Source: Bifidobacterium aerophilum
GTDB taxonomy: Bacteria; Actinomycetota; Actinomycetes; Actinomycetales; Bifidobacteriaceae
Length of the DNA stretch: 64,000 bases
Assembly (NCBI RefSeq): GCF_010667685.1
Contig: NZ_WHZW01000003.1
Location: forward strand, 107,855-171,854
Direction: 5' to 3'
Part shown: piece after piece, positions 17,198 through 25,062 of the stretch
How positions within the stretch are numbered: position 1 is the first letter of the stretch
How the letters are laid out: each line of letters begins with the position of its first letter
Made by a program: the position numbers and the translations under genes
Notes under the pieces: generated by a model
What the model saw: only the letters and a program-made list of their open reading frames with translations
What the model was told of the DNA's origin: nothing
Databases searched by the model: none

Positions 17198-18382
17198 TCA
17201 GTTGAGGTCGGGCCAGTACCAGCACATGGCCAACGGGAACCAGCCGGCCGGCGCAACCGGCAGGTCGTGGCGGAAACGGGCGCCCATGCCGAGCAGCAGA
17301 TCCTGCGCGTCCATGTGCGACAGGTGCGGCGCGTCCGGATCGGCGGCACGCTCAACCGTGACGGATTGGCGGACGGCGGTGCGATCGTCGCCGTCGGATG
17401 TGTGATCACGCACGGTGACGGTGACCGGCTGGCCGTCGAGCACGACGCTGAACCGACCCGGTTCGAGCCGCCACAAGCGCGCGGCCGCCGATAGGTAGGC
17501 ATCAAGTACCGTCGCGTAGTCGAAGACGTTGCACCGGCACAGGCATCCGATCGTCGTGTTCTCGCTGAAGGCGGCGAACCGTTCGTTGAGCGCCACATCG
17601 GTCGGCGAGACGCGCACCGTGAACGCATCCTTGCGACAGGCTGCGAGCGAGGCGAGGTACGCCTTGGAGACGGCCGGCGAGTCGGCGGGATCGACCAGTG
17701 CGATCTCGCGCACGACGCTCGGGTCGGCGAGCGCGCGGATGAGGTAGCCGATCGACTCCCCGTCGCGGTCGATCGCGATCGCCTCGCTGTTCAGATACGT
17801 GCAGATTCGTTCAAGAACAGGCAGGGGACGTTCGGCGTACACCAGACGTTCACGATTGAGCTGGTCGGCAAGCGCGGCGTCGCCGTCCTTGGTGAACAGC
17901 GTGCGGAACGTGATGCCGTCGGCGTCCGTGCCGGCGAGCGCGTGCTTGACGCAGGATTGGTTGACCGAGTAGGTGTAGTCGTAGCCACAGGGCGTATAGC
18001 CGAAGTATGCGTAGCGGTGACGCAGCCCCCAGAGCACCATCAGGTCGGTGTTGCCTTCAGCGCGCAGCTCGTCGTGCCACATCCCGATGAGCTTGCCCAT
18101 GTGGCCTTCGCCGCGATGGCGCGGATGCACGCATACGCAACCGAGGAACATGGCATTGAGCTGTTTGCCGGCCACATGCATGGTCTGCGGATACACGCCC
18201 ACCGCGGCTACGATGCGTCCGGTTGTTTCGTCCACGGCGACCTTATGTCGCGATTCAAGTACTTCCCCGTTCTCCGCATAGGCCTTGGCGAGGATCTTCT
18301 GGGCCTGCATGCCGAACGCGTAGTTGATCAGGTCAACGACCTCGTCGGTGTCTTCGGGTTTGGCGTCACGATATATCGTCAT
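17198..18382 (-). CDS. Eis-like GNAT acetyltransferase with SCP2-type C terminus
   Basis: A 394-residue protein of the Eis type: an N-terminal GNAT domain, a second degenerate GNAT unit and a C-terminal sterol-carrier-like domain. FLGCVCVHPRHRGEGHMGKLI carries the R-x-x-G-x-G-like acetyl-CoA loop (RHRGEGHMG). Eis proteins in Mycobacterium acetylate aminoglycosides and other amines; many relatives have unknown substrates. Here it stands at the head of a group with the DUF4091 and GH30 genes, which hints at acetylation of an amino sugar or a detoxifying role, but this is only context. The start at 18382 follows GAAGG by 7 bases. An ATG 21 bases upstream is possible. Confidence 0.78.
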   Translation of the reverse strand: MTIYRDAKPEDTDEVVDLINYAFGMQAQKILAKAYAENGEVLESRHKVAVDETTGRIVAAVGVYPQTMHVAGKQLNAMFLGCVCVHPRHRGEGHMGKLIGMWHDELRAEGNTDLMVLWGLRHRYAYFGYTPCGYDYTYSVNQSCVKHALAGTDADGITFRTLFTKDGDAALADQLNRERLVYAERPLPVLERICTYLNSEAIAIDRDGESIGYLIRALADPSVVREIALVDPADSPAVSKAYLASLAACRKDAFTVRVSPTDVALNERFAAFSENTTIGCLCRCNVFDYATVLDAYLSAAARLWRLEPGRFSVVLDGQPVTVTVRDHTSDGDDRTAVRQSVTVERAADPDAPHLSHMDAQDLLLGMGARFRHDLPVAPAGWFPLAMCWYWPDLN

Positions 18383-18496
18383 TTGTGCACCTTCAATCAT
18401 CAATAATCATCTTTGAATACTTTCGATCATCCTTCCATGCCTCAGTCCACCCCCACCCCACGACATCCACCGCATCATCGCGCACCGTACACATAC

Positions 18497-18541
18497 GAAA
18501 AAGCGCTCCCCGCGCGAGTCATGCCCACGCGGAAAGCGCTT
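18497..18541 (-). terminator. Rho-independent terminator of galE
   Basis: On the minus strand AAGCGCTTTCCGCG pairs with CGCGGGGAGCGCTT (two G-T-type mismatches at most), followed by a T-run of five. It starts about 40 bases after the galE stop codon. Confidence 0.82.
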
Positions 18542-18581
18542 ATCGTTTATTCAGCGATCAGTTACGCGATCGGCCGCAACG

Positions 18582-19604
18582 TCACTCGGCGTCGCGGTAG
18601 CCGTTCGGGTTCTTGGTCTGCCAGTTCATCGAGGACGCGGCCATGTCGTCGATGCCCAGCTCGGCCTTCCAGCCCAGCTCGCGCTCGGCCTTGGACGAGT
18701 CGGCGTAGCAGGCGGCGATGTCGCCGGTGCGGCGCGGCACGATCACGTACGGAATCTCGTGGCCGGCGGCCTTCTCGTACGCCTTGATGACCTGCAGCAC
18801 GGAGTAGCCGTGACCGGTGCCGAGGTTGTAGGTGAACACGCCCGGCTTATCGATCTTGCCGATGACCGCGACGTGGCCCTTGGCGAGGTCGACGACGTGG
18901 ATGTAGTCGCGCACGCCGGTGCCGTCGGGGGTGTCGTAGTCGTCGCCCATGACCTGCACGGCCTTGAGCTCGCCGATGGCGACCTTGGCGACGTACGGGG
19001 TGAGGTTGGCCGGGATGCCCTTCGGATCCTCGCCGATGAGTCCGGACGGATGGGCGCCGACCGGGTTGAAGTAGCGCAGGATGACGACGGTCCACGAGTC
19101 GTCGGCGACGTGCACGTCGCGCAGGATCTGCTCCTCGAACAGCTTGGTGGTGCCGTACGGGTTGGTGGTGCCGCCGGTCGGGGTGTCCTCGGTGATCGGC
19201 AGCTGCTTCGGGGTGCCGTACACGGTGGCGGACGAGGAGAAAATGATCTTCTTCACGTCGTGCTTGCGCATGACCTTGAGCAGCGCGATGGTGCTGTTGA
19301 GGTTGTTGTCGTAGTACTCGATCGGCTTGGCGACGGATTCGCCGACCGACTTGAGGGACGCGAAGTGGATGACCCAGTCGATCTTGTTCTCGGTGAAGAC
19401 CTTGTCCATGAAGGCTTCGTCGCGGACGTCGCCCTCGTAGGACTTGATCTTCTTGCCGGTGATCTGCTCGACGCGTTCGAGCGACTTCGGCGAGGAGTTG
19501 CAGTAGTTGTCGACGCAGACCACGTCGTAGCCCTGCTCAAGCAGTTCGACGTCGGTGTGCGAACCGATGTAGCCGGCGCCGCCGGTGACCAGAATGGTCG
19601 TCAT
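18582..19604 (-). CDS. galE: UDP-glucose 4-epimerase
   Basis: Interconverts UDP-galactose and UDP-glucose, feeding galactose into central metabolism and supplying UDP-galactose for wall polymers. The 340-residue product has the Rossmann glycine motif VTGGAGYIGSHT at the N terminus, SSSATVYG with the catalytic serine/threonine, and the YGTTKLFEE Tyr-x3-Lys pair. Length matches the family. The start at 19604 follows AAGGAG by 6 bases. It is a single-gene unit with its own terminator. Bifidobacteria usually carry more than one epimerase; some also accept N-acetylated sugars. Confidence 0.96.
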   Translation of the reverse strand: MTTILVTGGAGYIGSHTDVELLEQGYDVVCVDNYCNSSPKSLERVEQITGKKIKSYEGDVRDEAFMDKVFTENKIDWVIHFASLKSVGESVAKPIEYYDNNLNSTIALLKVMRKHDVKKIIFSSSATVYGTPKQLPITEDTPTGGTTNPYGTTKLFEEQILRDVHVADDSWTVVILRYFNPVGAHPSGLIGEDPKGIPANLTPYVAKVAIGELKAVQVMGDDYDTPDGTGVRDYIHVVDLAKGHVAVIGKIDKPGVFTYNLGTGHGYSVLQVIKAYEKAAGHEIPYVIVPRRTGDIAACYADSSKAERELGWKAELGIDDMAASSMNWQTKNPNGYRDAE

Positions 19605-19809
19605 GATAGTCTCCTTGTTGTCATATGGGACTCGGTGAAGCCTGGTGACGGCACGTACACCGTGTCGTTTCCGCAACGTCGCCGCATCGTCCCAGTTCCG
19701 TCCTCCAGTATATCACGACGAAACATTTTCAACCACATTCTACCAAAAACGCACAAAAATTGTTGCGTTCCCGACACGACCGACGCAGAGCGCGGCGCAC
19801 CCCATACAC

Positions 19810-19840
19810 AAAAGGGCTTCCCCGCAGGGAAGCCCCAAAA
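19810..19840. terminator. Bidirectional terminator
   Basis: A perfect stem GGGCTTCCC-CGCA-GGGAAGCCC with AAAA on the left and AAAA on the right of the plus strand. On the minus strand it ends in TTTT and lies 24 bases after the surface-protein stop codon. The rest of the gap up to galE has an AT-rich stretch with a TATACT box on the minus strand at about 19709-19714, a likely galE promoter element. Confidence 0.87.
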
Positions 19841-19863
19841 CATCAATGCAGCGAACCGACGGC

Positions 19864-21423
19864 TCAGGCGCGGCGGCAAATGGCAGTCACGACGCCGGCC
19901 GCGGCGACCATCACCAGCATCACGGCCGCAACCGCAGTCACTGCGGAGCCGGTCTGCGACAACTCCTTCGCGGCGGGCTTGGCTTGCGCCTTGCCCTTGT
20001 CCGCCTTGGGTTGCTCGTCTTTCTTGGACTGGTCATCCGGCGCCGGCGTGACGGGAGTCGTCGGCGTTGCCGCGGCCTTCCTCAGACCGGACTGCGCGTC
20101 AGTCAGCGCCTTCGTGGCCGCATCGACCTCATCCTGCGTGGCGTCCTGCTTGGCGGCGACGGCGTTCGCCGAGTCCAGCGCCTTGGCGAACGCGTTCCAC
20201 GTCGCCTCGGTGTAGTCGGACTTGTTCAGCTTGCCGGCGGCCGCAATCGCGGCGTTCAGCGCGGTCTTGTCCACCGACGACGGGGTCTTCTCGCCCACGG
20301 TCATGTCGGTCCAGCCTTGGATGTTGCCATCCGCATCCTGCAGCGAGATCTTGTGTGCGCCCGAATAGCCCACCGGGATGTATGCGTCGAAGTAGTACCT
20401 GCCCGCGTCGTCCTTCGCGATCGTCACGTACGGCGCGCCGTCCGGGCCGGTCAACTTGACCGGATCGCTATAGATGTAGGAGTACCAGAAGCAATTCTCA
20501 CCGGCGTCGACCTTCGCCGCGCATCCCTTGGCGAGATTGTTGACATAGATGCGGGCCACGCTGCCGGCCGTGACCGTGCCATCGGCGACGGCCAGATCAC
20601 CCTTGTTCGATTCGGTCAGATCGGGAGCGGTCGGCGTGGACGCCGGTTCGGCGGTCGTAGTGAAATCGGGGACTTTGGTCGAGTTATCGTCGAACGGCAC
20701 ATGATCGCCGTTCTTCAGATCAATGCGCAGACCGGCATAGACCTGGCTGAAATCCACGTCGGCGACATGGCCACCCTCCTGATATGCCTTATCGGCCATG
20801 CGCCAGAGGTTCACGATCAACGGAGCGGCGGAGAACTGGTCGACGTTACGGTTGCCGTACGACATGCCCGCGGTCAGACCGATCACGGTGAGGTCGAACG
20901 TTCCGGTCGCCTTTCCGTCCCACGAACTATCGTAAAAACGAGTGAACGACTGGTACGAGGCGGAGCCGACGGTATTACCGGAAACATCCACGACCGGCTG
21001 GTTCGCACGAATGCCGTAAATGCTGTTATACGTGGACTGGGTCAGATCCTCATCCTTCACGCCGGTGCATGCGACGTCAAAGGATCCACGTCCCCATGCA
21101 TATCCCGGATCGGGCTCGGACGTAGCGGTAACCTCGGCAATGCGCTGCAGGTCGACCGCAAAGCACACTTTTTCGATTTGCGGCAGCAATGATTGATCGA
21201 TGGTGTAATCAAACGTCACGTTGGCGGTATGCGCGCCGACATCCGACACCCTGACGTTGCTGACGGACGTCTTGCCATACACCAGGTTGCCGGTTTCAGC
21301 GGCCGTCTGCGGCGCCGCCGCATCCGACGGAGTTCCTGACTCCCCCGCATATGCCGCACCGGCGCCGCCGAACAACGTGCACGCCGCGATCAATGCGGCC
21401 GCGATTTTCTTCACTCGTCCCAT
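19864..21423 (-). CDS. Sortase-anchored surface protein with FIVAR-like repeat
   Basis: A 519-residue surface protein. MGRVKKIAAALIAACTLF begins a classic signal peptide cleaved near AYA (about residue 27). A large unique domain with two cysteine-containing regions follows (about 40-260), a smaller beta-domain (about 270-390), then an Ala-rich FIVAR-like three-helix segment (about 395-460). A Pro/Lys/Asp-rich wall-spanning linker leads to the sortase signal LSQTG, a hydrophobic helix and the positive tail CRRA. The start at 21423 follows GAAAGGG. The frame stays open through a G10 tract about 60 bases upstream, and a TTG at 21543 could start a longer form. Ligand unknown; adhesion or glycan binding is likely. 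Confidence 0.85.
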   Translation of the reverse strand: MGRVKKIAAALIAACTLFGGAGAAYAGESGTPSDAAAPQTAAETGNLVYGKTSVSNVRVSDVGAHTANVTFDYTIDQSLLPQIEKVCFAVDLQRIAEVTATSEPDPGYAWGRGSFDVACTGVKDEDLTQSTYNSIYGIRANQPVVDVSGNTVGSASYQSFTRFYDSSWDGKATGTFDLTVIGLTAGMSYGNRNVDQFSAAPLIVNLWRMADKAYQEGGHVADVDFSQVYAGLRIDLKNGDHVPFDDNSTKVPDFTTTAEPASTPTAPDLTESNKGDLAVADGTVTAGSVARIYVNNLAKGCAAKVDAGENCFWYSYIYSDPVKLTGPDGAPYVTIAKDDAGRYYFDAYIPVGYSGAHKISLQDADGNIQGWTDMTVGEKTPSSVDKTALNAAIAAAGKLNKSDYTEATWNAFAKALDSANAVAAKQDATQDEVDAATKALTDAQSGLRKAAATPTTPVTPAPDDQSKKDEQPKADKGKAQAKPAAKELSQTGSAVTAVAAVMLVMVAAAGVVTAICRRA

Positions 21424-21482
21424 GAGCGAAACCCTTTCCACGATCCTCCACAGACCAGATCGTCTGCAATCACCAGCCTTCA

Positions 21483-21492
21483 CCCCCCCCCC
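21483..21492 (-). repeat. Homopolymeric G10 tract upstream of the surface protein
   Basis: Ten consecutive C on the plus strand, so G10 in the sense direction of the surface-protein gene. It lies 60 bases before the ATG, inside an open frame that reads into the gene. Such tracts vary in length by slipped-strand pairing. The remaining part of the 21424-21734 gap holds no gene. Confidence 0.9.
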
Positions 21493-21734
21493 AGACAACC
21501 CCATCCGAATCACGGCGGTCTCCAAGCAGACACCCGCCGACAATCAGCCAGCCGATCATTCCGCACGCAACGTATCCGCAATCCGCCGTCATTCCGGACA
21601 GTTATCCACAACCGGCACAGGACACGCCGACGGACATACCTTTCGACCACAGCACTTGTTTTACGCACTGCAGCGAGCGCCGAACGGGTACAGTCAGCGC
21701 ACCAGACCAATACGCGACGACGGAGTTGATGCAA

Positions 21735-22073
21735 ATGAACTTGCCAAGTATACTTGTTCCCATTGGCGACGAGGATCCACTGATCATTCCTTCGGCTCAC
21801 CGGGAACACAAACACGGCGAACCGCCGATCAGCGACGATGACATTCTGCACGCCTACCGATACGGCATCGAGGTCGACGTCAACGTTTCCCGGACGCCCC
21901 CTACACACATACTGGTCGGCACAGGCCGATCAGGGGCGGTGCTGTACGAGATCGGCGTCATCGAACGCTCCTGGATGCCGGGGATAACCGAACACGTCAT
22001 CGTGCACGCCATGCGCGCACGACTGAGCTACGAAACGAAATGGCTGACGCTGCAATACCGCACAGGAAGGTGA
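21735..22073 (+). CDS. Small protein, possible toxin of a two-gene module
   Basis: A 112-residue protein. Its core, DDDILHAYRYGIEVD then THILVGTGRSGAVLYEIGVIE and VIVHAMRARLSYE, resembles a small actinobacterial family found in two-gene toxin-antitoxin-like pairs with a BrnT-like fold, from memory of the pattern only. I would not name a target. The ATG at 21735 is 9 bases after GGAG; an in-frame ATG at 21729 is closer and less likely. The next gene starts 5 bases after its stop, so the two are co-translated. Confidence 0.68.
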   Translation: MNLPSILVPIGDEDPLIIPSAHREHKHGEPPISDDDILHAYRYGIEVDVNVSRTPPTHILVGTGRSGAVLYEIGVIERSWMPGITEHVIVHAMRARLSYETKWLTLQYRTGR

Positions 22074-22078
22074 CCGAT

Positions 22079-22393
22079 ATGAGATTTGAAGACCTTGACC
22101 CCGACACGCAGGCACAGCTGCTTGCCATGGGCAACGCCGCGGCGGATGCGGTCGAACGGACTGACACTCCCTCGGACGTCCTGCCCGAAGACGACCCGGG
22201 ATTCTCCCCCGAGCTGGAGATCAGCCGACTGCTGAACCGGAGAAAGGCCGAACTGGCCTACATCGACGGACGCCTCACCAGCATGGTGTTGCTTATGCAC
22301 CGACGGGGCGCGTCCTGGGAGACCATCGGGCGTCTGCTTGGCATTACCGGCGAGGCCACGCGACTGCGTTACGCGAAGCTGGAACGCGCGTAA
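22079..22393 (+). CDS. Small HTH-like protein, possible antitoxin
   Basis: A 104-residue acidic protein with GGAAGG 8 bases before its ATG, overlapping the end of the preceding gene. The C-terminal third (HRRGASWETIGRLLGITGEATRLRYAKLE) reads as a helix-turn-helix. The N-terminal part is acidic and probably unstructured. Tight coupling to the preceding gene and this composition fit an antitoxin or a DNA-binding partner. I cannot assign a family with certainty. Confidence 0.68.
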   Translation: MRFEDLDPDTQAQLLAMGNAAADAVERTDTPSDVLPEDDPGFSPELEISRLLNRRKAELAYIDGRLTSMVLLMHRRGASWETIGRLLGITGEATRLRYAKLERA

Positions 22394-22438
22394 CCACCGC
22401 CGACGAACCGCCGGGCAACCGCGTCAGCCACATATGTA

Positions 22439-22479
22439 AGGGTGGCGCCCAGGTCCTTCGCGGATCCGGACGCCACCCT
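22439..22479. terminator. GC-rich hairpin between convergent genes
   Basis: AGGGTGGCG pairs with CGCCACCCT across a 23-base loop that can fold further (GGTCC/GGATCC). There is no T-run. It lies between the plus-strand pair and the minus-strand DUF2264 gene, so it may end both transcripts. Confidence 0.6.
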
Positions 22480-22534
22480 ATGCATGCATGACTGACGGAC
22501 TACGCCATGAACATCGTCGCGCGAATACGATGCG

Positions 22535-24397
22535 CTACGCGAGTTCGGCGAGCGTGACGGTCTTGCCGCCGACGGTCAGCACGTTGCCGTCAAGATGGAA
22601 CTCCGGGACGACGACCTTGCCGTCGGCGTCGAGCGACTCGCCTTCCGCGTCGCCGAGGTACAGCGAGACGAACACGTACTTGCCGGGTTCGATCACGCGC
22701 GTCTGCATCGGGATGCGGGTCTTCGGGTACAGGATGTTCACATTCGGTTCCGGAGTGGACAGTTCCACGCTGAAACCGTCAGCTCCGACCAGTCCGATGA
22801 CGCCCTGTTCGGTGCGGTAGAACACGGAGTTCGGCACGCCCGTCTCGATCGTCTCGCCGTAGTCCGGCAACGAGAAGCCGCCTTCCGCGAGGTGCAGCTC
22901 GCGCGCCGAATCGATGACGTGGACGCGCACGTGCCACGGCATGTCCGGAACGACGAAGTTCTTGATGTCGACGTCCTTCCACGGCTTCCATTCGGAGTAC
23001 ACGTAGTCGTCGTGGATCGCATAATCTTCATAACCGTACGCGGTCTGCCAGTAATGATCGCTTTCGCTCACCGCCAGCGTGCTGTCGTACGCGCCCTGCT
23101 TGAGCAGCACGGCGGCCTTCGGCACGGAGAACGCGAAGGTGGTGGAGTACACGTACTTCTCGTACTTGGCGTTGGCGTGCGCATGCTCGTGGCTGTGCTG
23201 TCCGGCGGTGAACGCCTGCACCTCGCGGCCGGTGGCGCTGTGGGCGACGAGCATGCGCGGTTCGGGCTGCTTCTTGAGCGGCTCGAACTTGAAGTCCTCG
23301 GCCTCGCGCACCTGCCAGAACGGGTCGTCGTCGGGGATGCACAGGAAGATGAACGTCTTGAGCGCCCAGTAGGCGGAGGCCGGCCCGTTGTAGCCCTCGG
23401 CCATGTTCATGTTCGGGTAGGCGTAGCCGATCGGGATCAGGCCGTCGGACTGGAAGATGTTCTGCGAGAACCACCAGCGCAGGTTGTTCAGCAGCAGGTG
23501 CTTGAAGTCGGCGATCGACCAGCCTTCCGGCGGTTCGACGCCGGCGAACGAGGCCGCGGCCCAGAACGCGGCCTGCGCGAAGCGGTAGTCGAGGCTGCGG
23601 CCGTACGGCAGGCAGGCGCCGCCGGTGGTGAACCAGTTCGCATAGCTCGGCACGAACGCGGTGGCGCGCTCCTTGAGCAGCTGTTCCTGCTTGCCGTTCT
23701 TCTTGGTCAGGCCGACGAGCACGAGTGTGAAGAACTGGTAAGCGAACGGGATGTAGTTGTCGATCTGGTTGACGTAGCCGTCGTACGACCAGCCGTGGCC
23801 GAGATAGTGCGAGTTGGTGATGTCGAAATCGTCCTGCACGAGCTTGGCGTGGTCGGGGTGGCCGTTGTCGGCGAACCAGCTGTTGACGAGCGTGCGGAAC
23901 AGCAGCCAGTTGGTTTTCGGCAGGACCTTGTGGTTGACCTGTTCGAGCCAGTCGAAGATGTTGTTCTGCTGCTTGGTGGTCAGGTGATCCCAGAATTCGG
24001 ACTTGGTTTCGTACAGGAACGCGGTGATCGCGCCCATTTCGACGAACAGCTGATCGTAGTCGGTCAGGTCGCCGCCCCAGTAGTCGGAATGGGTCGGATC
24101 GGTGCAGTTGATGAGGCTTTCGCAGGTGAACTGCCACCAGTGGCCGAAGCGGCGGATGTTGTCGCGGTTGTGGAACAGGGGGCCGAGACCCCACAGGAGG
24201 CGCGCGAAGCCTTCGGACGAGGTGCGGTCCTGGCTGTAGACGGCGCCGGAGTCGCTCATGCGGAAGCGGCCGTAGCGTCCGTTCTTGATCATGAGTTCCA
24301 TGCCCGGGGTGAGCAGATCGATGAGGGCCTGTTCGCATTGGGCTTTGGTACGAAGCGGGTTGCGCGCGACCTGCGCGTTGAAGGGAGCGACCGCCAT
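22535..24397 (-). CDS. DUF2264 protein
   Basis: A 620-residue cytosolic protein of family DUF2264. The N-terminal alpha-toroid-like part shows the hallmark NPLRTKAQCEQAL start, EGFARLLWGLGPLF and WLLFRTLVNSWFADNG, followed by GHGWSYDGYVNQIDNY and a beta-sandwich C-terminal half (about 400-620) containing HSHEHAHANAKYEKY. The fold plan is that of polysaccharide lyases and GH88/GH105-like unsaturated glucuronyl hydrolases, so action on uronate-containing or deoxy-sugar oligosaccharides is possible. The reaction is not known to me. The start follows AAGGAG by 6 bases. Two ATCAATTTTGAT palindromes lie upstream. Confidence 0.85.
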   Translation of the reverse strand: MAVAPFNAQVARNPLRTKAQCEQALIDLLTPGMELMIKNGRYGRFRMSDSGAVYSQDRTSSEGFARLLWGLGPLFHNRDNIRRFGHWWQFTCESLINCTDPTHSDYWGGDLTDYDQLFVEMGAITAFLYETKSEFWDHLTTKQQNNIFDWLEQVNHKVLPKTNWLLFRTLVNSWFADNGHPDHAKLVQDDFDITNSHYLGHGWSYDGYVNQIDNYIPFAYQFFTLVLVGLTKKNGKQEQLLKERATAFVPSYANWFTTGGACLPYGRSLDYRFAQAAFWAAASFAGVEPPEGWSIADFKHLLLNNLRWWFSQNIFQSDGLIPIGYAYPNMNMAEGYNGPASAYWALKTFIFLCIPDDDPFWQVREAEDFKFEPLKKQPEPRMLVAHSATGREVQAFTAGQHSHEHAHANAKYEKYVYSTTFAFSVPKAAVLLKQGAYDSTLAVSESDHYWQTAYGYEDYAIHDDYVYSEWKPWKDVDIKNFVVPDMPWHVRVHVIDSARELHLAEGGFSLPDYGETIETGVPNSVFYRTEQGVIGLVGADGFSVELSTPEPNVNILYPKTRIPMQTRVIEPGKYVFVSLYLGDAEGESLDADGKVVVPEFHLDGNVLTVGGKTVTLAELA

Positions 24398-24461
24398 TGC
24401 TTTCTCCTTGGAAGAAGTCGTGCCGTCCGGCATACCTAGCCTCGCGACACCATATCGTTTG

Positions 24462-24511
24462 ATCAATTTTGATTATACACTCAACTTTAATCAATTTCAA
24501 TCAATTTTGAT
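24462..24511 (-). promoter_or_regulatory. Paired ATCAATTTTGAT palindromes upstream of DUF2264 gene
   Basis: Identical palindromes at 24462-24473 and 24500-24511, 38 bases apart, with another half-site ATCAATT at 24490. They begin about 65 bases before the DUF2264 start, in a strongly AT-rich stretch that looks like a promoter. A related run of TCAAT words lies at 24845-24860, ahead of the hybrid regulator. Spacing suits cooperative binding by one repressor. Confidence 0.7.
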
Positions 24512-24596
24512 AAATTGTGTCGCGCTTTCACCCTTCGCTCGATACCACAACGCCCGGCGAGCCACAAGGCCAGCCGGACGTCCGAGGATATCCAAT

Positions 24597-24713
24597 TCAG
24601 GCGGCAAGACCGGCGAACAGCGCCGCCCAATCATCCGTCTCAACCGAAGACTGGGGCGAAGACGCGCGGTCAAGGCCATCGTTGACGCCGTATCCATTGA
24701 AGTGCTGTTCCAT
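24597..24713 (-). CDS. Small ORF, 38-residue acidic peptide
   Basis: An ATG at 24713 lies 6 bases after a strong AAGGAAAGG site. The frame runs 38 codons, begins MEQHFNGYGVNDG and ends in WAALFAGLAA. About 70% of third positions are G or C, in keeping with real genes here. It is acidic in the middle, with a hydrophobic C terminus but no convincing membrane helix. About 100 bases upstream is a CG-centred operator-like palindrome (24813). No family is recognised. It could be a regulatory peptide or the remnant 5' end of a lost gene. Confidence 0.5.
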   Translation of the reverse strand: MEQHFNGYGVNDGLDRASSPQSSVETDDWAALFAGLAA

Positions 24714-24812
24714 GACGATTCCTTTCCTTGTCGGTCGGTTTGCGCAGAACGTCGCTGTCGCGCAATGCCTGCTGTCGTTGTCCGCGAGGAACCTCTACGT
24801 ACCCCTCTGCGG

Positions 24813-24828
24813 TAGTTATCGTTAACTA
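24813..24828. promoter_or_regulatory. CG-centred operator-like palindrome
   Basis: TAGTTATCGTTAACTA pairs at 14 of 16 positions around a central CG, the form of a LacI-type operator. It lies about 100 bases before the small ORF and 235 before the hybrid regulator. The 24714-25062 stretch has no other gene that I can support. Confidence 0.6.
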
Positions 24829-25062
24829 TACCATAACGCACGAATTCAATCAAATTCAATCATCACACCCACGCCCCCATCCTCACCGATTCTCCACAAG
24901 CATTGCCAATTCGGCGCAATACCGCCACTCGACAGCACAACCCGTTATCAACACATCGGATACAATGTATAAGCAAAAACGATCAGCACCGCTCAATTTC
25001 TTCGGCACGCGACTGCGCGCAGCCCGAAGCGATACGGCGGCGCGCCCTCGGAAAGCGGAACG

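Noticed and set aside
18383..18600. Small plus-strand genes in the galE gap
   Set aside because: They are His/Pro/Arg-rich and cross the galE terminator.
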